The notes beneath the pieces were generated by a model. That model did not search any database. It worked only from the letters and a program-made list of their open reading frames with translations, and was not told the DNA's origin. Of a stretch of 64,000 nucleotides of DNA, positions 26,679-39,791 are shown piece after piece. The translations under genes and the position numbers were made by a program. The DNA is from Todiramphus chloris collaris. Lineage: Eukaryota > Chordata > Aves > Coraciiformes > Alcedinidae. How positions within the stretch are numbered: position 1 is the stretch's first letter; each line of letters starts with the position of its first letter. Location: assembly GCA_025345505.1 (NCBI GenBank), contig JANVCC010000010.1, positions 44,651,738-44,715,737 of the forward strand, given 5' to 3'.

Positions 26679-29600
26679 CTGGTAATGTCTATTTTAATGT
26701 CTTTTCTCAATGCAGTTATCTAGGAAAAAAACCCACTCTCTGAACACCAAGGAAGAGCCCAAGAAACTGAGCACTGTGCTTGTGCTGGTTTAAAAAAAAA
26801 TGGTGTCAGTTAAGAAATGGGAACATTTCACAAAGTTCAAGCATGGTACCTTTGAGACTGAGAATTTGTACCTTGAGATTTCCATAGCTGCCAGGCAGGC
26901 TTTCCTGAACTAGCAAAAGCAAAACCAATGTTGAACTAAGAGCAAGAAAGAGGGAAGACAGCTATTTAACCAGTTGAATGGAGGAAATGAGCACCAGCTT
27001 TTGATGTTCAGCTTTACTCATTAAATGTGAAACTCTTACATGAGCCCAGCAAAGGGCTGGCTAAGGGTTTCATTAGCAGTTTAACTCTGCTTAAAGTACT
27101 TTCAAGTTCAATGTGGAATTTTAAGAACCTTTTTACAACAGTCATGACAAAAGTGGAACTTTAGTTGAGAATTTGTAATAGGGAGTATGACAGTTAAAAA
27201 ATGTCTAGAAATGTGTCTGAGAAATAGCTTACTATCTGTCCAGATGTCAATTCAGTTTTATGTCATTTTAACAACTACTACTATGTACCTGATATTGTAA
27301 TTAATCTTTCTCTGTACTTAATTTCATTGTTAAACTAATGTCATAAATAATGCTTTAGATTCAAGGTGAAATTCATATTCCTTGTTCTAAAGATGAGCAA
27401 GTTATTCTCACTGAAATTGCAAGATATTTATATTTATGAAGAAGATACTCAACATCCCTCCTGTGAAGAGTGATGCTGCTGATAGGAAATGATCTGTAAA
27501 GTTTTATATAGATCATATGTTTTTATCTAGATTTGTGTGTATTGTATGCAATCATGCGAAAGAAACAGATCTCCTGTATCTCTTATTATCTAGGAAATGG
27601 ACCTTCAGGTGAAAGCACTTGCATAGCCTCCCACCATAATCAGAGAGAAACAGGTCTTAGACGCACAACCATTGTACACAGTACGTGCTTCTCTTTCTCT
27701 CTATTTACAGCAGAAGGAGCAATCTAGCCTTTGTCTACATGCCTAACTATGCTGCTAAATGGCATGAATGCTGAGGCAACATAGAATGTATTTTCTCTGA
27801 CAAAACTTGTAAAAGATGTAAGAATTTGGAAAATGCCATCCAGAGGTAACACAATACATCTGTTTGGAGACTATTTTCATTTCAGCCATCCAGGATGGCT
27901 AAAATTAAAATGTAAAAGATAAGAAAAATATTTCTTTATATTAAAAAATAATTATTTTACAAAAGAAACACTTTCAGTCTTTTATGATATATAGGTCAAT
28001 CCTGCTTCCACTAAAGGGAGTAGAAATTTTATAGTTTTCCTCTCCAAGGACTAAGGAAAGAAGAACAAGGATTAAGCCCCTTGGTTTGCTTTTTCTGAAA
28101 ACCTGATGGAGTGGTGAAGACACTTCAATTAATTTGTCTTTGTATACAGAATATGACATCAAAATAACTTAATTTGTTTTCATTATAATACACCTACATT
28201 TTCCACCTGTGTTTCGCAAAACCTTACTACTATGCTATCTGAGGATAAGACTCTTCTTGAGCTCATGATACATGATCTGCACTACTTCTCATAATTTAAT
28301 ACTTATTGAAATGTAACGTACCATGAGAGTAGTAAGAACTATCACTTCAATCAGAATCTCTGAAATGCTTCAGAATGAAAGCTGAATGGATCTGCATTTT
28401 TTAAGATGGTTAACCATATTTTTTTACCTTCAATAGGTTTCCAAGATGAAATATTTTCTAAATTTCTACAGTGTGCTCTTTATTTAACTTTTAATAATTC
28501 AATAAAGAACATGTTCCTGATTTCCCTCCATAAAAGCAAAAACACTAGTGTCTAACACAAGAGAATACTGAGCAGAGAGTAAAACAGAGCATCATGTTAG
28601 AACATTGATCTAAAAATAACACATTCATAAAGCACCTTGATGAATTATCTTGATCATAGTACAGACAGTAAATAAGCTAAAAATGTTTACCTGAAGATTA
28701 CTGTCTTCTGGGTTTGTTTATTCTGCACTAAACTGAGGATGCAGTTCTTTTAATTCACAGTGAATATGATTTTACTTCCCAAGAATTCCCTGTGTTGGAG
28801 GGATTACATGACGTGAAGAAAGATAGAAGACAAACTGTCTTTTAGTTAAGAAAATAAAAAAAAGGCCCAGGCCCAGGGACAGTATAAGAGGAATCCCAAA
28901 CAGTGCCAATAGGAACAATGCATGCATTTTAGTGAAGTATAGATATATCAATGTGCAGACAACAGTGTAATATTTTCAGTATTGGCATTTCAGTATGAAA
29001 ATATTGCTGTTCAGTCCACAAATTAACCCAGGAAATATGCACCAACAGAACAAAACGTGTACACCAGTGAAAGGACCTTTGTGACACTGCTAACTTTTGT
29101 TTCATCATTGAAAAAACAGATAATCCAAACTTTAAGAAGTATTAGTGAACATGTCTGATTTAATAGTTCCTTTTCAGAAGGCAATCACTTTTTGTAGCAC
29201 ATGAAGAAAAAAAAATCCGATACATCTTTCAGAAATTTGTCTGAAAACCAGTTATCATTTACTTTATGTCTGTTTCGGTTTTTTTTACTCCAAATTTGTC
29301 AACCTTTGTCATGTGAATGATTTCAACAAAATATGCATTCTGTGAAGGAGGAACTGGACCCATGCACTAAAGCAAGTGCTCAAAGACTAGCTTGCAGAAC
29401 TGTGTTCTTGCCTCTGCTGGAATAAATATATTGTTAATTATTTTTTCCAAATCAATTCAAATTCATAAGGAAGAGTGGTGCATACCTCTCATTCACAGCA
29501 CATACCACTGTCCACACCCAAGGAAAGCTTCTTTTGAAGGTATTCTCTTGGCATTAGTGGTTTGACCCTCCCAAAGTGGTAATAACCAGATAAGAGTTCT

Positions 29601-30878
29601 CATTGCTAAGTCATAATATCAAAGATGAGATTCATTACTGACATTGTTTTAAAAAGGAAAGCGGTTTCATTTATTTCCTAATTCAAAAATACCATTTCAA
29701 TTGCTTCAGGCTTAGTTTGTATTAGCCATTCACGTTGTGTATGGTTTTGACTACAAGAATATTTTAAACCTTAGGATTGAGTATATTTTAAGTATAATTT
29801 AGAAGATTGTTTTGGACATACTGCATTTCTGAATAAAACTAAAGGTGATGTTCCTGGTTAACCTAGTTATATTTCTTTTGTCATTCATAGTTAATGATCA
29901 AGGAAAGGAAAAATAGAAGAATGTCAGTTAATTAAAAATTGTGTGTTGGCTAATGACTAATTACTGACTAATTACATGATAATCATGGAAGAAAAAGAAA
30001 ATTCTCCAGAAGTATTTATAAACACTTGAGATTAGAACATATTTTTCATTTTTTAAAATGGTGTTATTTTTCTTTTCAGATCGGATTTGTATGCCATTTT
30101 TAATTTATTTTACTGAAGACATATACAAGAAGAATAGAGATTTAGGATTGTATTAAAGAACAAAGAAACAAAGATTTTCTTTGAGAAGAGTATGCTTTTC
30201 TGAGTCATGTAGAAGCATATATCAGAAGATCTATTTTAAAATGTTCCTAACTTCTGCATTGGGGGATTTGCTAAACCTGGGCCTGAATTTATCAAGATTT
30301 ATGAACCAGGAAAAGCAACTGCATTGCTGTTTTGTGTAGATTTTTGATTAATTTACCCCTTTGAAACAGCCATGTTAGGTTTGTATGTACTGAGTACAGT
30401 AGTTAGTTCACTCCTAGTCAATGCAGGCTTTCTTGAAATTTAATCTTTGCCTTCCAGGTTTAACTAAAAACCATACATGTAATTAGATGATAACCACGGT
30501 ATTCATGAGATTGACAATACAGTGTTCATTTGTGTCATACTTGATGCTCATAGATCTCTTAGTGTGCCTACTGAGAGATTCTGGAGAATTTCTTGAAGGA
30601 AAAGACCCCATAGGTTCTGATAATCCAAATATACGCATATAGCATAAACTGAGCTATACAGCCTCCCTGTGTGATGCACTAAAAGCCTAAAACCGGTGCT
30701 GAAGTCATGAGGATTGAGGGCACTTCTCTGCTTATTGTCTGAAGCCAGGCAAAATAAGTTTACGGGAAATAACCAGAGTCAGTGGGAAGATGTCTACAAA
30801 ATGAACATGATCAGAATTAGAAACTTGAAGACAAAAAACCCTAATTTAGAAGCATATTAATTTTTCACTGAATCACAG

Positions 30879-31099
30879 TTTAGGTTGGACATCAGAAAAA
30901 AGTTATTTACTGAAAGAGTTGTCAAGGATTATAACAGGCTGCTCATGGAAGTGGTGAAATCACTGTCCCTTGAGGTATTTAAAAGATGTGTAGATGTGGT
31001 GCTGAGGGACATAGTTTAGTGGTGACTTGACAGTACTGGGGTAACAGTTAGACTTGATGGTCTTAAATATCTTCTCCAAACAAAATTATTCTATGACTC
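30879..31099 (+). mobile_element. CR1 LINE 3' end fragment
   Basis: This matches the 3'-terminal part of avian CR1 elements: GGTTGGACATCAG, then a degenerate stretch corresponding to the end of ORF2, then GACTTGATGGTCTTAAATATCTTC and the terminal ATTCTATGACTC, the usual CR1 3' octamer repeat. It is strongly 5'-truncated, about 220 bp. Many substitutions and small gaps against the pattern expected from CR1 make it older than the copy at 47255-49260. It lies about 1.1 kb past the stop codon of the MGAT4C-like gene, possibly within or just beyond its 3' UTR. Confidence 0.9.
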
Positions 31100-32165
31100 A
31101 TTTTGCATCTGCCAGATTCATTAGCTAGATCATCCAGCTAGAGATCATCATCGACTGGTGATTTCATTCACCTCTAATTGATTAACCCAGTACACTTTAT
31201 GTCTGTATCATACATGAACTGTACATGTAGATATGGAAGGCATAACAGTCCTTGGAAACATGCTGTAGTTTTCAGCTTTTTTGCAGATTTCTCACAGGGA
31301 GTTGTGCATATCATGAAGGAACAGAAAATGTCAAAGCTGAGATCTGTTAAGATACCAGCTTAAGAGAGCAGTGTTGCCCTTGAGGTACTTAGATGTGATA
31401 GCAACATCTGTACTCAAGCAGAATGCTTGCTTACTCTGAGGCATTGCATTCAAGTAAGGAGAGTAAATTGGTCCCCTACATAATACAGAATTCAAGTAGT
31501 GCTTCTTTCAGTGAAAGGACACAGGAAAAAGAACAAAAGATATTTGTTGAGACAGAATAACAGATGCAATTATCTATTTTTTACATAGTAGTCATGTCAG
31601 ATTTATCATTTTACATACATTGTCTTTTAAAAAGAAATTGCAGTGATTAGCCACACTATTTTCTTACAGTGCTCAGAATTAAACTGCCAGTTTCAGTACA
31701 GATTTCCTTATCATAACTGCCTTTAAAAGAAACACATCACCAACTATTGTACAAACACCAACTACCATGACATTTTAAATTTATATGTGCATAAGGTGCA
31801 ATCCAATTTCTTTTCACAACACACTGGTCATAGCTTTAAAAGTTTTGGTAATTATAGGATCTTTTGTTTTGTTCTCTTTAATCCAGACAATCTCTCCTAC
31901 AGAGAAATGATAATAAAAAAAGGGTTCAAGATCTCAAGAGAGGATTGAGAACAGCATTTCCTACAAAATTCAAAATTTTCTCCAAATAAGTGTCTATATA
32001 TTGCCTGGTCAAACTAGTAAAAAATAAATTGCTTTTTTTTCTGTGATTTTCACAGATTTTCTGTGTCTCTATTGAAGAGCTGGAAATGTCAGTTTTTCTG
32101 GGAAATGGCACCAGTTGGTACCCAGCTGATTGTATGCATTTGGTACCTTCTCAGGTGGCTTTGCT
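31100..32165 (-). other. 3' UTR and downstream region of the MGAT4C-like gene
   Basis: On the minus strand this is the sequence that follows the stop codon. A variant poly(A) signal (ATTAAA on the minus strand, complement of 31877-31882) lies about 285 bp after the stop. A canonical AATAAA on the minus strand occurs only much further on, near 30103. The transcript end cannot be fixed from sequence alone. No other gene is seen. Confidence 0.5.
31877..31882 (-). promoter_or_regulatory. Possible variant poly(A) signal (ATTAAA)
   Basis: The complement of TTTAAT at this position is ATTAAA, the commonest variant polyadenylation hexamer. It lies about 285 bp after the stop codon. It is a candidate only; hexamers of this type also occur by chance in AT-rich DNA. 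Confidence 0.3.
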
Positions 32166-33322
32166 TTATTGATTTGGTGTTTGAGAAGTCCAGACGCTAA
32201 TGCTCCTAATGATCAGCCATTCTTTTTGACTTTTGGTAACAAGTATTCTCATGCAGTTAATATCAAACAGAACTTTGTGCTCTACGTCTGTTATTTCAAA
32301 ATTCCCATTTTTGAATTCCCCTAGTCTCAAGTATGTAGTACATTGTCTGCCTTTTTTACTCCCTACAATTTTTTCTCCTACTTCCAAGGCCCCATGATGC
32401 AGAATGTCATTTTGTCGGTCTTCAGTTCCAGTGACAACTTTAATTTTACTGATTTTAATGGGTTTTTCAAATACAATTCCATAGAAGTCTCCAGTAGAAG
32501 GAGCTTTGCCCCAGAAGTACTCGTCAATGCTGCTGTAAGCCTTGCTTGCCTCATAGTTTTCAAATACATTCATGTTGGTGTGCAAGTTTGCAGGTGGGTT
32601 GTCAGGGATATCAAATGATTCCTCTTCAAAATCATCATCCTTTAGCTTGTTTTCAGCTCCTTTGTAAGACGAGTAGTATCCCATGTGCTGGAACAAAGAC
32701 GGCTTAAAACGTATCACTTCCTTTTGAGCTAACAGCCCACGGAAGTGGATGAGTAGCCAATCACAAGGCATTTCCTGGTAGAACATCAACAAAAAATGGG
32801 CCAGGCGTGGGAGGTCATGGGAATGGTAAAGCTTTCCAATGTACCCAAGTTTGGAGAATTCTAAAGTCACCCAGTAGGATCCTTCTCGTGAGGTAATTAC
32901 TTTCTTAACAGCAGTCAAAAAATTCTTTGAGCAGCGAACGTCATCTTCTAGCATCACATAATAGTCAGAAAGATTAGCACAAAAGTTAAGAAGGAAAGCA
33001 TAATCTACATTTTGTTTGGATCGAAACTTCACACGGTCCTCTGGGTCATTGTAATTTCTCTTGAGGCCATCCAGAACAGGATAATACTCCTCAGGGACGT
33101 GAATAACTATTAATCTACCTGCAATTATGTGATGTGCAAATTTCTGTGAAATATCCTGGACCATGCCTTCACACCAGGCTGAGTCAAAATCTGACAGCTG
33201 CACTACCACTGCGATTTCTTTGAGTTCTTCATAACTTGATTGCTCAAATATGGACTTGATGGTCTCAAGTAAGTAGTTTCCCTTTTTCCGTTTCACAGAG
33301 GATAGACCAATTGTAAGATACC
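32166..33322 (-). CDS. MGAT4C: MGAT4C-like N-acetylglucosaminyltransferase, terminal coding exon (catalytic domain)
   Basis: The exon starts after a minus-strand acceptor (TTTTGTACAG, complement of 33323-33332) and ends with TAA at 32166-32168. It encodes residues 93-477 of the predicted 477-residue protein. The sequence is that of the GT54 family, closest to MGAT4C. It has a nucleotide-sugar-binding acidic motif, YYVMLEDDV, with E218-D219-D220, and the conserved block [20 protein letters not shown] before it. The C-terminal half carries [16 protein letters not shown] and a predicted lectin-like/beta module ending in SVWTS. Enzymes of this family add GlcNAc in beta-1,4 linkage to the mannose arms of N-glycans in the Golgi, using UDP-GlcNAc. 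In birds the cloned GnT-VI (alpha-1,6 arm enzyme) belongs to this same MGAT4C-like branch, so the arm specificity is uncertain. The frame is intact, with no stops or frameshifts. Confidence 0.96.
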
Positions 33323-35180
33323 CTGTACAAAAGACAATTTATATTAAAAATGAGTATCTGACATTGGAAAACTTTTTGTCACAAAGCTATCCTCCAGAAC
33401 TGTGCTTATATTAAATAAACCTTTTGAATGGTGAAGACTGATAAATTTGGTATGTGAACTTATTAAGCTGCATGCAACAAAGGATGTTTATTGCCTTTTC
33501 ATGACAGAAGAATTGTACTGCAAGCAAACATATGGAGACTGTTGCGTTAGACATTCACTTGTTAACTACAAGGAATGGCATGTAGTGGACAAAAGCGAAA
33601 GCAATTTTCAAATATATATCTGGTAGAGAAAACCATGTAGACGATGATAAGGCTGTCAAATCTGCTGAAAGAAATGGGATTATGAGAAATGATTCACACA
33701 GTATTTTTCAAGTAAGGAACTACGAAATGCAGAAAAAAAACATGAGCTTTAGATTAATTGCCAAACTTTTATTATTTTAAACACTCTACAAGACTAATTA
33801 AATTTATGTTTAAGTTTACAGTTTACGAATATTATATGGTTATTTTTTTCTGGATGTTCATTTTTAACAGAATTTGTCCAGTTTTTCCCTGATAATAATT
33901 CCTCTTTTAATCCTCTTTCAGGACTCACTGAACTCCTTCTTGCAAGATATAATCTAGATATTATTTTAAAGTAGAAGAGAACTTACTACTGCACACTTGT
34001 GCTTGTATAAATAATTTTTAATGCTGTTGCATCTTTCTACGAAGAGATGCATCTTAATTTTAAGGAAAGAATTTTCATCTCTGCTGTTTTGCAGTCACTG
34101 CCATTGCATTTTTATCATCAGTCCAAATATTTTTTTTTTCAGATATATGCTAATATATCTCTATTTTTCTAATTTTTGATGTAAAAATACTTAAGATTTT
34201 GAAATTGACAGGGTGTACTCCAGTTGAACCTAGCTCAACTTTCTTAAAATACTGTGGTTTGTAAAAGACTGCTCTGATAAAGTGATTCAGAGTTTCCCTC
34301 GAGGCTTAAATCTGCTCAAAATACAGTTGTACAGTGAAGTACAACCCACAGAAGCCATTTACACTGCCTACAGAGCCCCAAATTTCTCAAATCTAATCTG
34401 AACAAACTTTACTTTATAGCTTTCTATGAAGATCAACAACTGACAGATGATTTAATTTTACCTTCTGTGCTTCCACTTCTGAGCCTTGGTTGTGTTTGTG
34501 AAATGATTGATTTGGAACCCAAAGGACATCTGTCTAAAAGCTAGGTAGGGCCACATTTCATTTCAAGATGAAAGTCTTGAACTCTTCCTGAAGTCAAAGT
34601 AGCTAGATAGTCCATCTGCATATGTCTGCAAGACTAATCCTCCTTTACTGTCCCCATAATAGCACAATTCACCTCCATCATTATCCCAGCTGAAGGAACA
34701 AGATGATCCCTTCATAGCTACTGGACTGGCAAATCACTGGAACTGAAGAATTTATCTGTGTGACCCCAAGCATACCTTAGATTGGATTTACTGGTTATAG
34801 AGGCAGAGATTGACAGTATGGTCTCAGAAGGTGGTTATAGAGCACCACTAGCACATGCCTTGCTCCTGCTTTCTAAATCACCTCCCTTTGTCCTGGGGCG
34901 AGACCCACAAAAATAAGCTTGCACAGACGTCCAGGGGCTGACTGCAGGATGACTACAAGTCAAGCATTTGGTCAGAAGGTAACCAGGCTGTGGGGAAGTC
35001 ACTGATATGGCTGAACTAGCAGTTACCCAGGAACTGTATATGCAGAGAGCTGTCCCACCAGCTCTGAGATTGTCACAGCTTAACTCAACCCCTCTTGCCT
35101 AGAAATACCACAAGGAATATATGGATTTCACCTGTTTTAAAATAACCTCATTTCATAACATTCAGGTTGCAGTTACTTAC
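33323..35180 (-). other. Intron between stem and catalytic exons
   Basis: A 1858-bp intron bounded on the minus strand by GTAAGTAACT (donor, complement of 35171-35180) and TTTTGTACAG (acceptor). It interrupts a codon after its first base (phase 1). I see no transposon or nested gene in it; the part near 34450-34950 is somewhat GC-richer. Confidence 0.9.
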
Positions 35181-35328
35181 TTTTTCTTGGCAAAGGCGTG
35201 CCAGCTAGGTAGCGATAGGAAATGTTTATAGATCCTGAGAAATTAGACAAATCTTTAAAAGTGTGAACATAGCGCTCTGGGTTGAGCTGGTGCGTGGCTG
35301 TTTCTCTGATTAATTGCTTGTCCCCTTC
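35181..35328 (-). CDS. MGAT4C: MGAT4C-like glycosyltransferase, second coding exon (stem region)
   Basis: A 148-bp exon, too short to stand out as a long frame, found by following the family sequence across splice sites. The acceptor AATAG is the complement of 35329-35333 and the donor GTAAGT starts at 35180. It encodes residues 44-92, beginning [10 protein letters not shown] and ending LAGTPLPRK, the luminal stem between the membrane anchor and the catalytic domain. Two potential N-glycosylation sites are visible, N72-F-S and N78-I-S. It starts in phase 0 and ends in phase 1, which matches the neighbouring exons exactly. Confidence 0.95.
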
Positions 35329-38300
35329 CTATTAATGAGAAAACAAAAAGAATAGGAGAGGGAGAGAGACAGAGAGAAACATATTTGTGAATGCCAGCCA
35401 GAGAGGAAACATGGACAGGCAGGTTTCCAAGAATAACATTTTTCAGTGTCAGCGTTCGTGAAAGTATGTAGATGTCACCTCATTTTTTTTAAAACCCATT
35501 ATTGAATATTATACAATTTTGGCTATAGAAAATCTACCATAACCCTTCAGATTACGGTAACAGGAAAAGAAAAAATAACGTATTTTGGACAAAAACTCTG
35601 GAGAGGTTGCAAATACTAAATTATTGGAAAAAAACGCTGTGGTATTCAATATAGGAATAAGAAAGTATCAGTCAGCAATACAGTGATTAAAAAACCACCA
35701 AAACTGTTGCAAAGGAAAGACAAAACTAGATCCTGGCATCTGTCTCATTTTTTCCATTTTCCTGAGTAGCTTTGACTCAGATTTATGGTAACAAATGCAT
35801 ATGATCATCCAGACAGACAAAGCTTTTTCTGGATTTGGTGAATACTGATGGTAGAGAAAAAAGGCAAATTTATCACCATGCCCCCTCTTCCTGCCTCCTT
35901 CTCCTGTCATTTTCTTCCAAGAGGCTTCCCTAGCCATAATAAATCCGCATAAGGGAAGAAGCACCTTCATCAACAGTGCCTATTCCTAAGTTCAGCTGGG
36001 TCTCAGGGAAATTCTATTCCTTAGACCTTAAAGGAAAATACCTAACATGTTGTAGTGTCATAAAACTGAATTTAAATGTAGGAATACATATTTAGTTTAC
36101 ATGACTTTATTCTACTCTGATGTCAGGCCAATGTATGAATGAGTTAATTTCTTCCAGTATAGACCATGTGTTAACACAGTAAAAACTTCCTGATCTGTCA
36201 TTAAATGGGACTATTGAGCAGCAATAGTACTGCTGCTAACAACCATAAAACCAGTAAACAGCGCTCATATTTAATAGTATAAATATTCAAAAACATGTCA
36301 AAGATGTATTTTATAGCAAAAAAAAATATTTCTGTAAACTGATTCTAGGTTCATTTTAAGTTCATAATTTTTCTTACATAGAAGTAGTAAATAATCCACT
36401 TCTGAGCTTAGTAAAGGTCTTTGGCTGACATCCAGGGACATCTACCTGCACTGTTATGCTCTCTTGATCTGCAATGTCTCTCCAGTGATTTCTTTCTGGT
36501 GCTGCTATGCTACTTTGCATTTGCTCATAAGTTATGAGAGGAAGTTTTATGTTGATCAGATTCCAGATTAAAATGTTACTCAATGGGCTAAGAAGACAAT
36601 GCACCAAAACTTCAGTTTTTCCGTAGAAACTGTCAAATGAAAAAGAAAAAAAAAAGGCTGGTGAAAAAAACTTTCTTTTTTTTTTTAATGTCAAAATATC
36701 ATGTGTCATAAACTCCAGAATGCAGCATGAAAATTCGTTGTTTCATAAAGAGGTTTTGGAATGGAAACCCATTCTGATGAGGTTTTCCTACATAGAAAGT
36801 TTCAAAATGCTTAGAAATAGAGAATGTCAGGACAAAACATTTCAATTTTAACAAGCAGAATATTTAAACTGACCACAAAAAGTTTTCTTTTTTTTTTTTC
36901 TCTTTAAGAAATGTCTTTTGTGGCTAACAGTCTCTTTTAATTTAATCATTGTTTTCATTGCTTTGTTGCATGAAAAGCAAAACAGAAATAAGGAGATTTC
37001 CCAAAATTTAAAATCTGATTCTTCTACATCTGGTGACTATACAGAGGTCAGTGAAGCTAAAGAGCTTGATTAGCTCTCTTTAGCTGTCTTCTCTAATTTT
37101 TTTTGTGATAGTTCTGGCTTTTGTCTGTTAACTAAACTCTAACTTACATTCCAGTGTTTTCTGGAGCTTGGGAGGTTCCTGTGGGTGCCATGGGACTAAG
37201 TGCCAGAAGTTCTTCATTCTTTATAGGCATGCTCTGCTCTGCTAAGGATGCTGTGTCAGCTGCAATAGTAGTATTGTTTTCATAGTGTCTAAATTAATAA
37301 TTTGTGTTCACAGAGGAGTGCAGAGGCATTCTTCACTTATGGTTCACTTGCATCTCAGAATATGTACAAAACCTCACTGCCTATGTTGTGATATCTGGTT
37401 ATATTAATTCAGTATGTCTTCAAAATATTTATCAGATGTGGTTCATATGCTACAGACAAAACACATTAAACTGCTCTGCATCATCACTGTATACCCCCTT
37501 TCATATATACTTCAGCAATTTTCCCAGGCAGGCCCTTACTTTCCACAACAAATACCATTCAGAAAACAGTGATTTTTTCAGACATCTGAGAATTTCTAAG
37601 CAACAAGGAAATTTTCTCATCTCCCTTCTTTGCCATGATGAATCTAACTTTGATATCCTAAAACCTGAAAAAGGCCACTCATATCTGGTGAAAGAGAAAT
37701 CAGCTCCACACCCCCTTGCACAGCCTGCTGCCTGAGACTGGGAAGAGAAACTCAGGTCAGTTGTCTTCCTCTATCAGTTACCCTCAGGAGATACTCCAGC
37801 AGGAGACTCACTACAATTAGAAAGTCAGTGGGCCATTGGGGCTCTGAGGACTTTCATATTCCCATTCCCTGAGGGGAATTGGTTAGCCTACTGTCCTTGA
37901 AAACTAGCCCCAAGTGTATCTCTCCTCACCACCAGCACTTAAACTGCTCATATCTTAACTCAGCAAAGAAAACACATCAGACAAGGTAAAGGGGCTGTCA
38001 GACATGGTCAGGAAAGTTGAAAATAAAAATAAATAAATAAACTAAAAAGTCAACAGTCTAACACATTTGCAAAACACCTGATGGACCATAAAGGTATCAA
38101 GAGACCTGGAAGAACTGTCAGGAGACTTGGCAAGAGACTTGGCTGGGAGCCACATGAATGCAAACATGCCAGAACTGTGATGAGAGAAGCAATGAAAGAG
38201 AGTGAATTTCTAAAAAAAGGGGAAAAAAAGAGAAAATTAAGAATAAGACATAGATCCATCTGGGGAGCTGGCAGATAGGACAGGAAAAGGTTTCAAAAGC

Positions 38301-39662
38301 AAACCAAGAACATCATTAGTAGTGATAATAAAAACACTTTCAGAAACATCTGGGGGACTTTGGAGCAATTAGTGAATGGAGAAGAAGCATCAGGGAAAGT
38401 ATCACTGGGAAAAAAAAAAAAAAAGTGATAAGCCAGGTCAAATTCAATCACAACCAAGAAATGCTGAATAAAACATAGTGCAAGTACTCTTAGAGAAAGC
38501 AGTATGTCTGAAATGGAATGACATGCTAGAAGCATGGGTTATCATTTCAATGATTTTAAAAGTACTAGCATAGTCTTAATTATATTGTAAATATTAACAG
38601 TGTTGTTATAAGTAGTTAATGTAAGGACTTCAATATTTGTGTATTGCACTTTTTTCATACTATGATGTTTCTTCTCAAATCCAACTGAGATCAGACTTCA
38701 CCTTTAGAATATTGGCAAGCTCATATTGTCCCAGTTTGATTAATCAGACAAAGGCTGGTATAGAGGTTTAGAAAGCTACTCAGTCATTCAAGATCAAGAA
38801 GGAGGGCTGTCCAATCATATCACAATGTACATATTCAGTTTAGTCATTTTATTAGTTGTAAGATCCAGATATTAAGTTCTTTTACTGGGCCCTGTCCAAC
38901 CTCCGACGAACTGGAAATTCAGTCCATTAATCAAGTCTTCAGGGCTTACTTGGCATTCAGCACTGAGACATCCATGAGTTACACATAAGCTGTAGAGCTA
39001 TGTTACATTGTTGGTATTGTTGGTAGCTTACTTGTCAAAATTCCTATCACAATTCTTTCCATAAATCTTTTCCACAATCATAAGCTTACACTAGGTATCA
39101 TTTATGTCAAATTGTTTATGTTGTAGCACTGAGCCTGCTAGACTCAAATCTGAGATATGGAAAGTAGAAAATTACAAAATAAATGGAATTAATGTAAGTT
39201 CTCTTCTAAAATTGCATTTCTATAATATTACTTAATACAGTATTCACAGGTGAGATTTTCAGTGTAGACTGGAAAAGGTACTCCTAGCTCATATGTTTAT
39301 TTCATATATAGGCAATTTTAACATTAAAATTGAGGGAAATCCAGAAGAATGGAAAATATAGGGGATGTTTTGACTCAAAGAAAGATACCTCATGCAGGTA
39401 TTTCTATGTTTTCCTACATTCATTATCTCCAATACTTCCAATAAACAATGATATATTTACCTCTGTGAAAAGGACTCTTAGGGTCTTACTGACACACCCT
39501 GTGTGCAGTAGATAATGATAACTTCATCGTAAAAGACACATTTTAAGGATAGTGTTAATGGTACACTAACAAGGGAAATTGCAGCATTTATGAACTTCAC
39601 TGCTTAACTAGGGATGTGTCCTGTTCTGTTCCAGGATAAATTCTTCCACCTAAGAAACTTAC
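35329..39662 (-). other. Intron between anchor and stem exons
   Basis: A 4334-bp phase-0 intron. It contains A/T runs and the left copy of a diverged dispersed repeat (38710-38854). A plus-strand frame of 143 codons at 37304-37735 has no recognisable domain and is probably chance. No LTR or CR1 copy is seen here. Confidence 0.88.
38710..38854 (+). repeat. Diverged dispersed repeat, copy A (partner at 49786-49940)
   Basis: By eye this stretch aligns along its whole length with 49786-49940 in the same orientation. Both have TATTGG, AATCAG, ACTCAGT, TCCAATCATAT, ACAATGT and CATATTCAGTTTAG in the same order with small gaps, at roughly 70% identity. It is not CR1 or any LTR in this window. It is probably a copy of an old, unrecognised interspersed repeat. 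Confidence 0.7.
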
Positions 39663-39791
39663 CAGAACATAACCATCTTCAATGTACAAATTCATGAACA
39701 GCAAACAAATGACAAGGAGTCCTAAGAACGACACTGCTGATCGTTTCCGCAAGCATCTCATTTTATTGAAATACTTCAAGCTGGGGCTCAT
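39663..39791 (-). CDS. MGAT4C: MGAT4C-like glycosyltransferase, first coding exon (cytoplasmic tail and membrane anchor)
   Basis: The exon encodes residues 1-43. Translation from the ATG at 39789-39791 gives a short basic tail with MRCLRKR, followed by a hydrophobic segment at about residues 19-37 ([20 protein letters not shown]). That is the signal-anchor of a type II Golgi membrane protein. The donor GTAAGT is the complement of 39657-39662 and the phase is 0. The exon itself extends upstream to 39818, where a good acceptor (TTTTCTTCCATAG) lies. The frame is open from that acceptor, so a further upstream start in a preceding exon is possible; Met11 (before RCLRKR) is the alternative internal start. 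The predicted total of 477 residues is about the known family length. Confidence 0.93.

Larger units (their letters stand above)
17551..30878. other. Gene-poor noncoding DNA downstream of the MGAT4C-like gene
   Basis: About 13 kb in which I find no gene and no clear transposon with ends. It contains T runs (17648-17664, 22448-22471, 26653-26678), an AAAT microsatellite (19422-19445), an A/C-rich patch (24928-24970), GATTGGAAA direct repeats (about 18653-18680) and a CTCF-like motif at 22537-22549. The longest frames (21331-21732 minus and 21344-21703 plus, mutually antisense) have no recognisable domain. Confidence 0.5.

Noticed and set aside
37304..37735. Plus-strand frame of 143 codons within the intron of the glycosyltransferase gene
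   Set aside because: No recognisable domain and no splice or promoter context; a frame this long is possible by chance in 64 kb.
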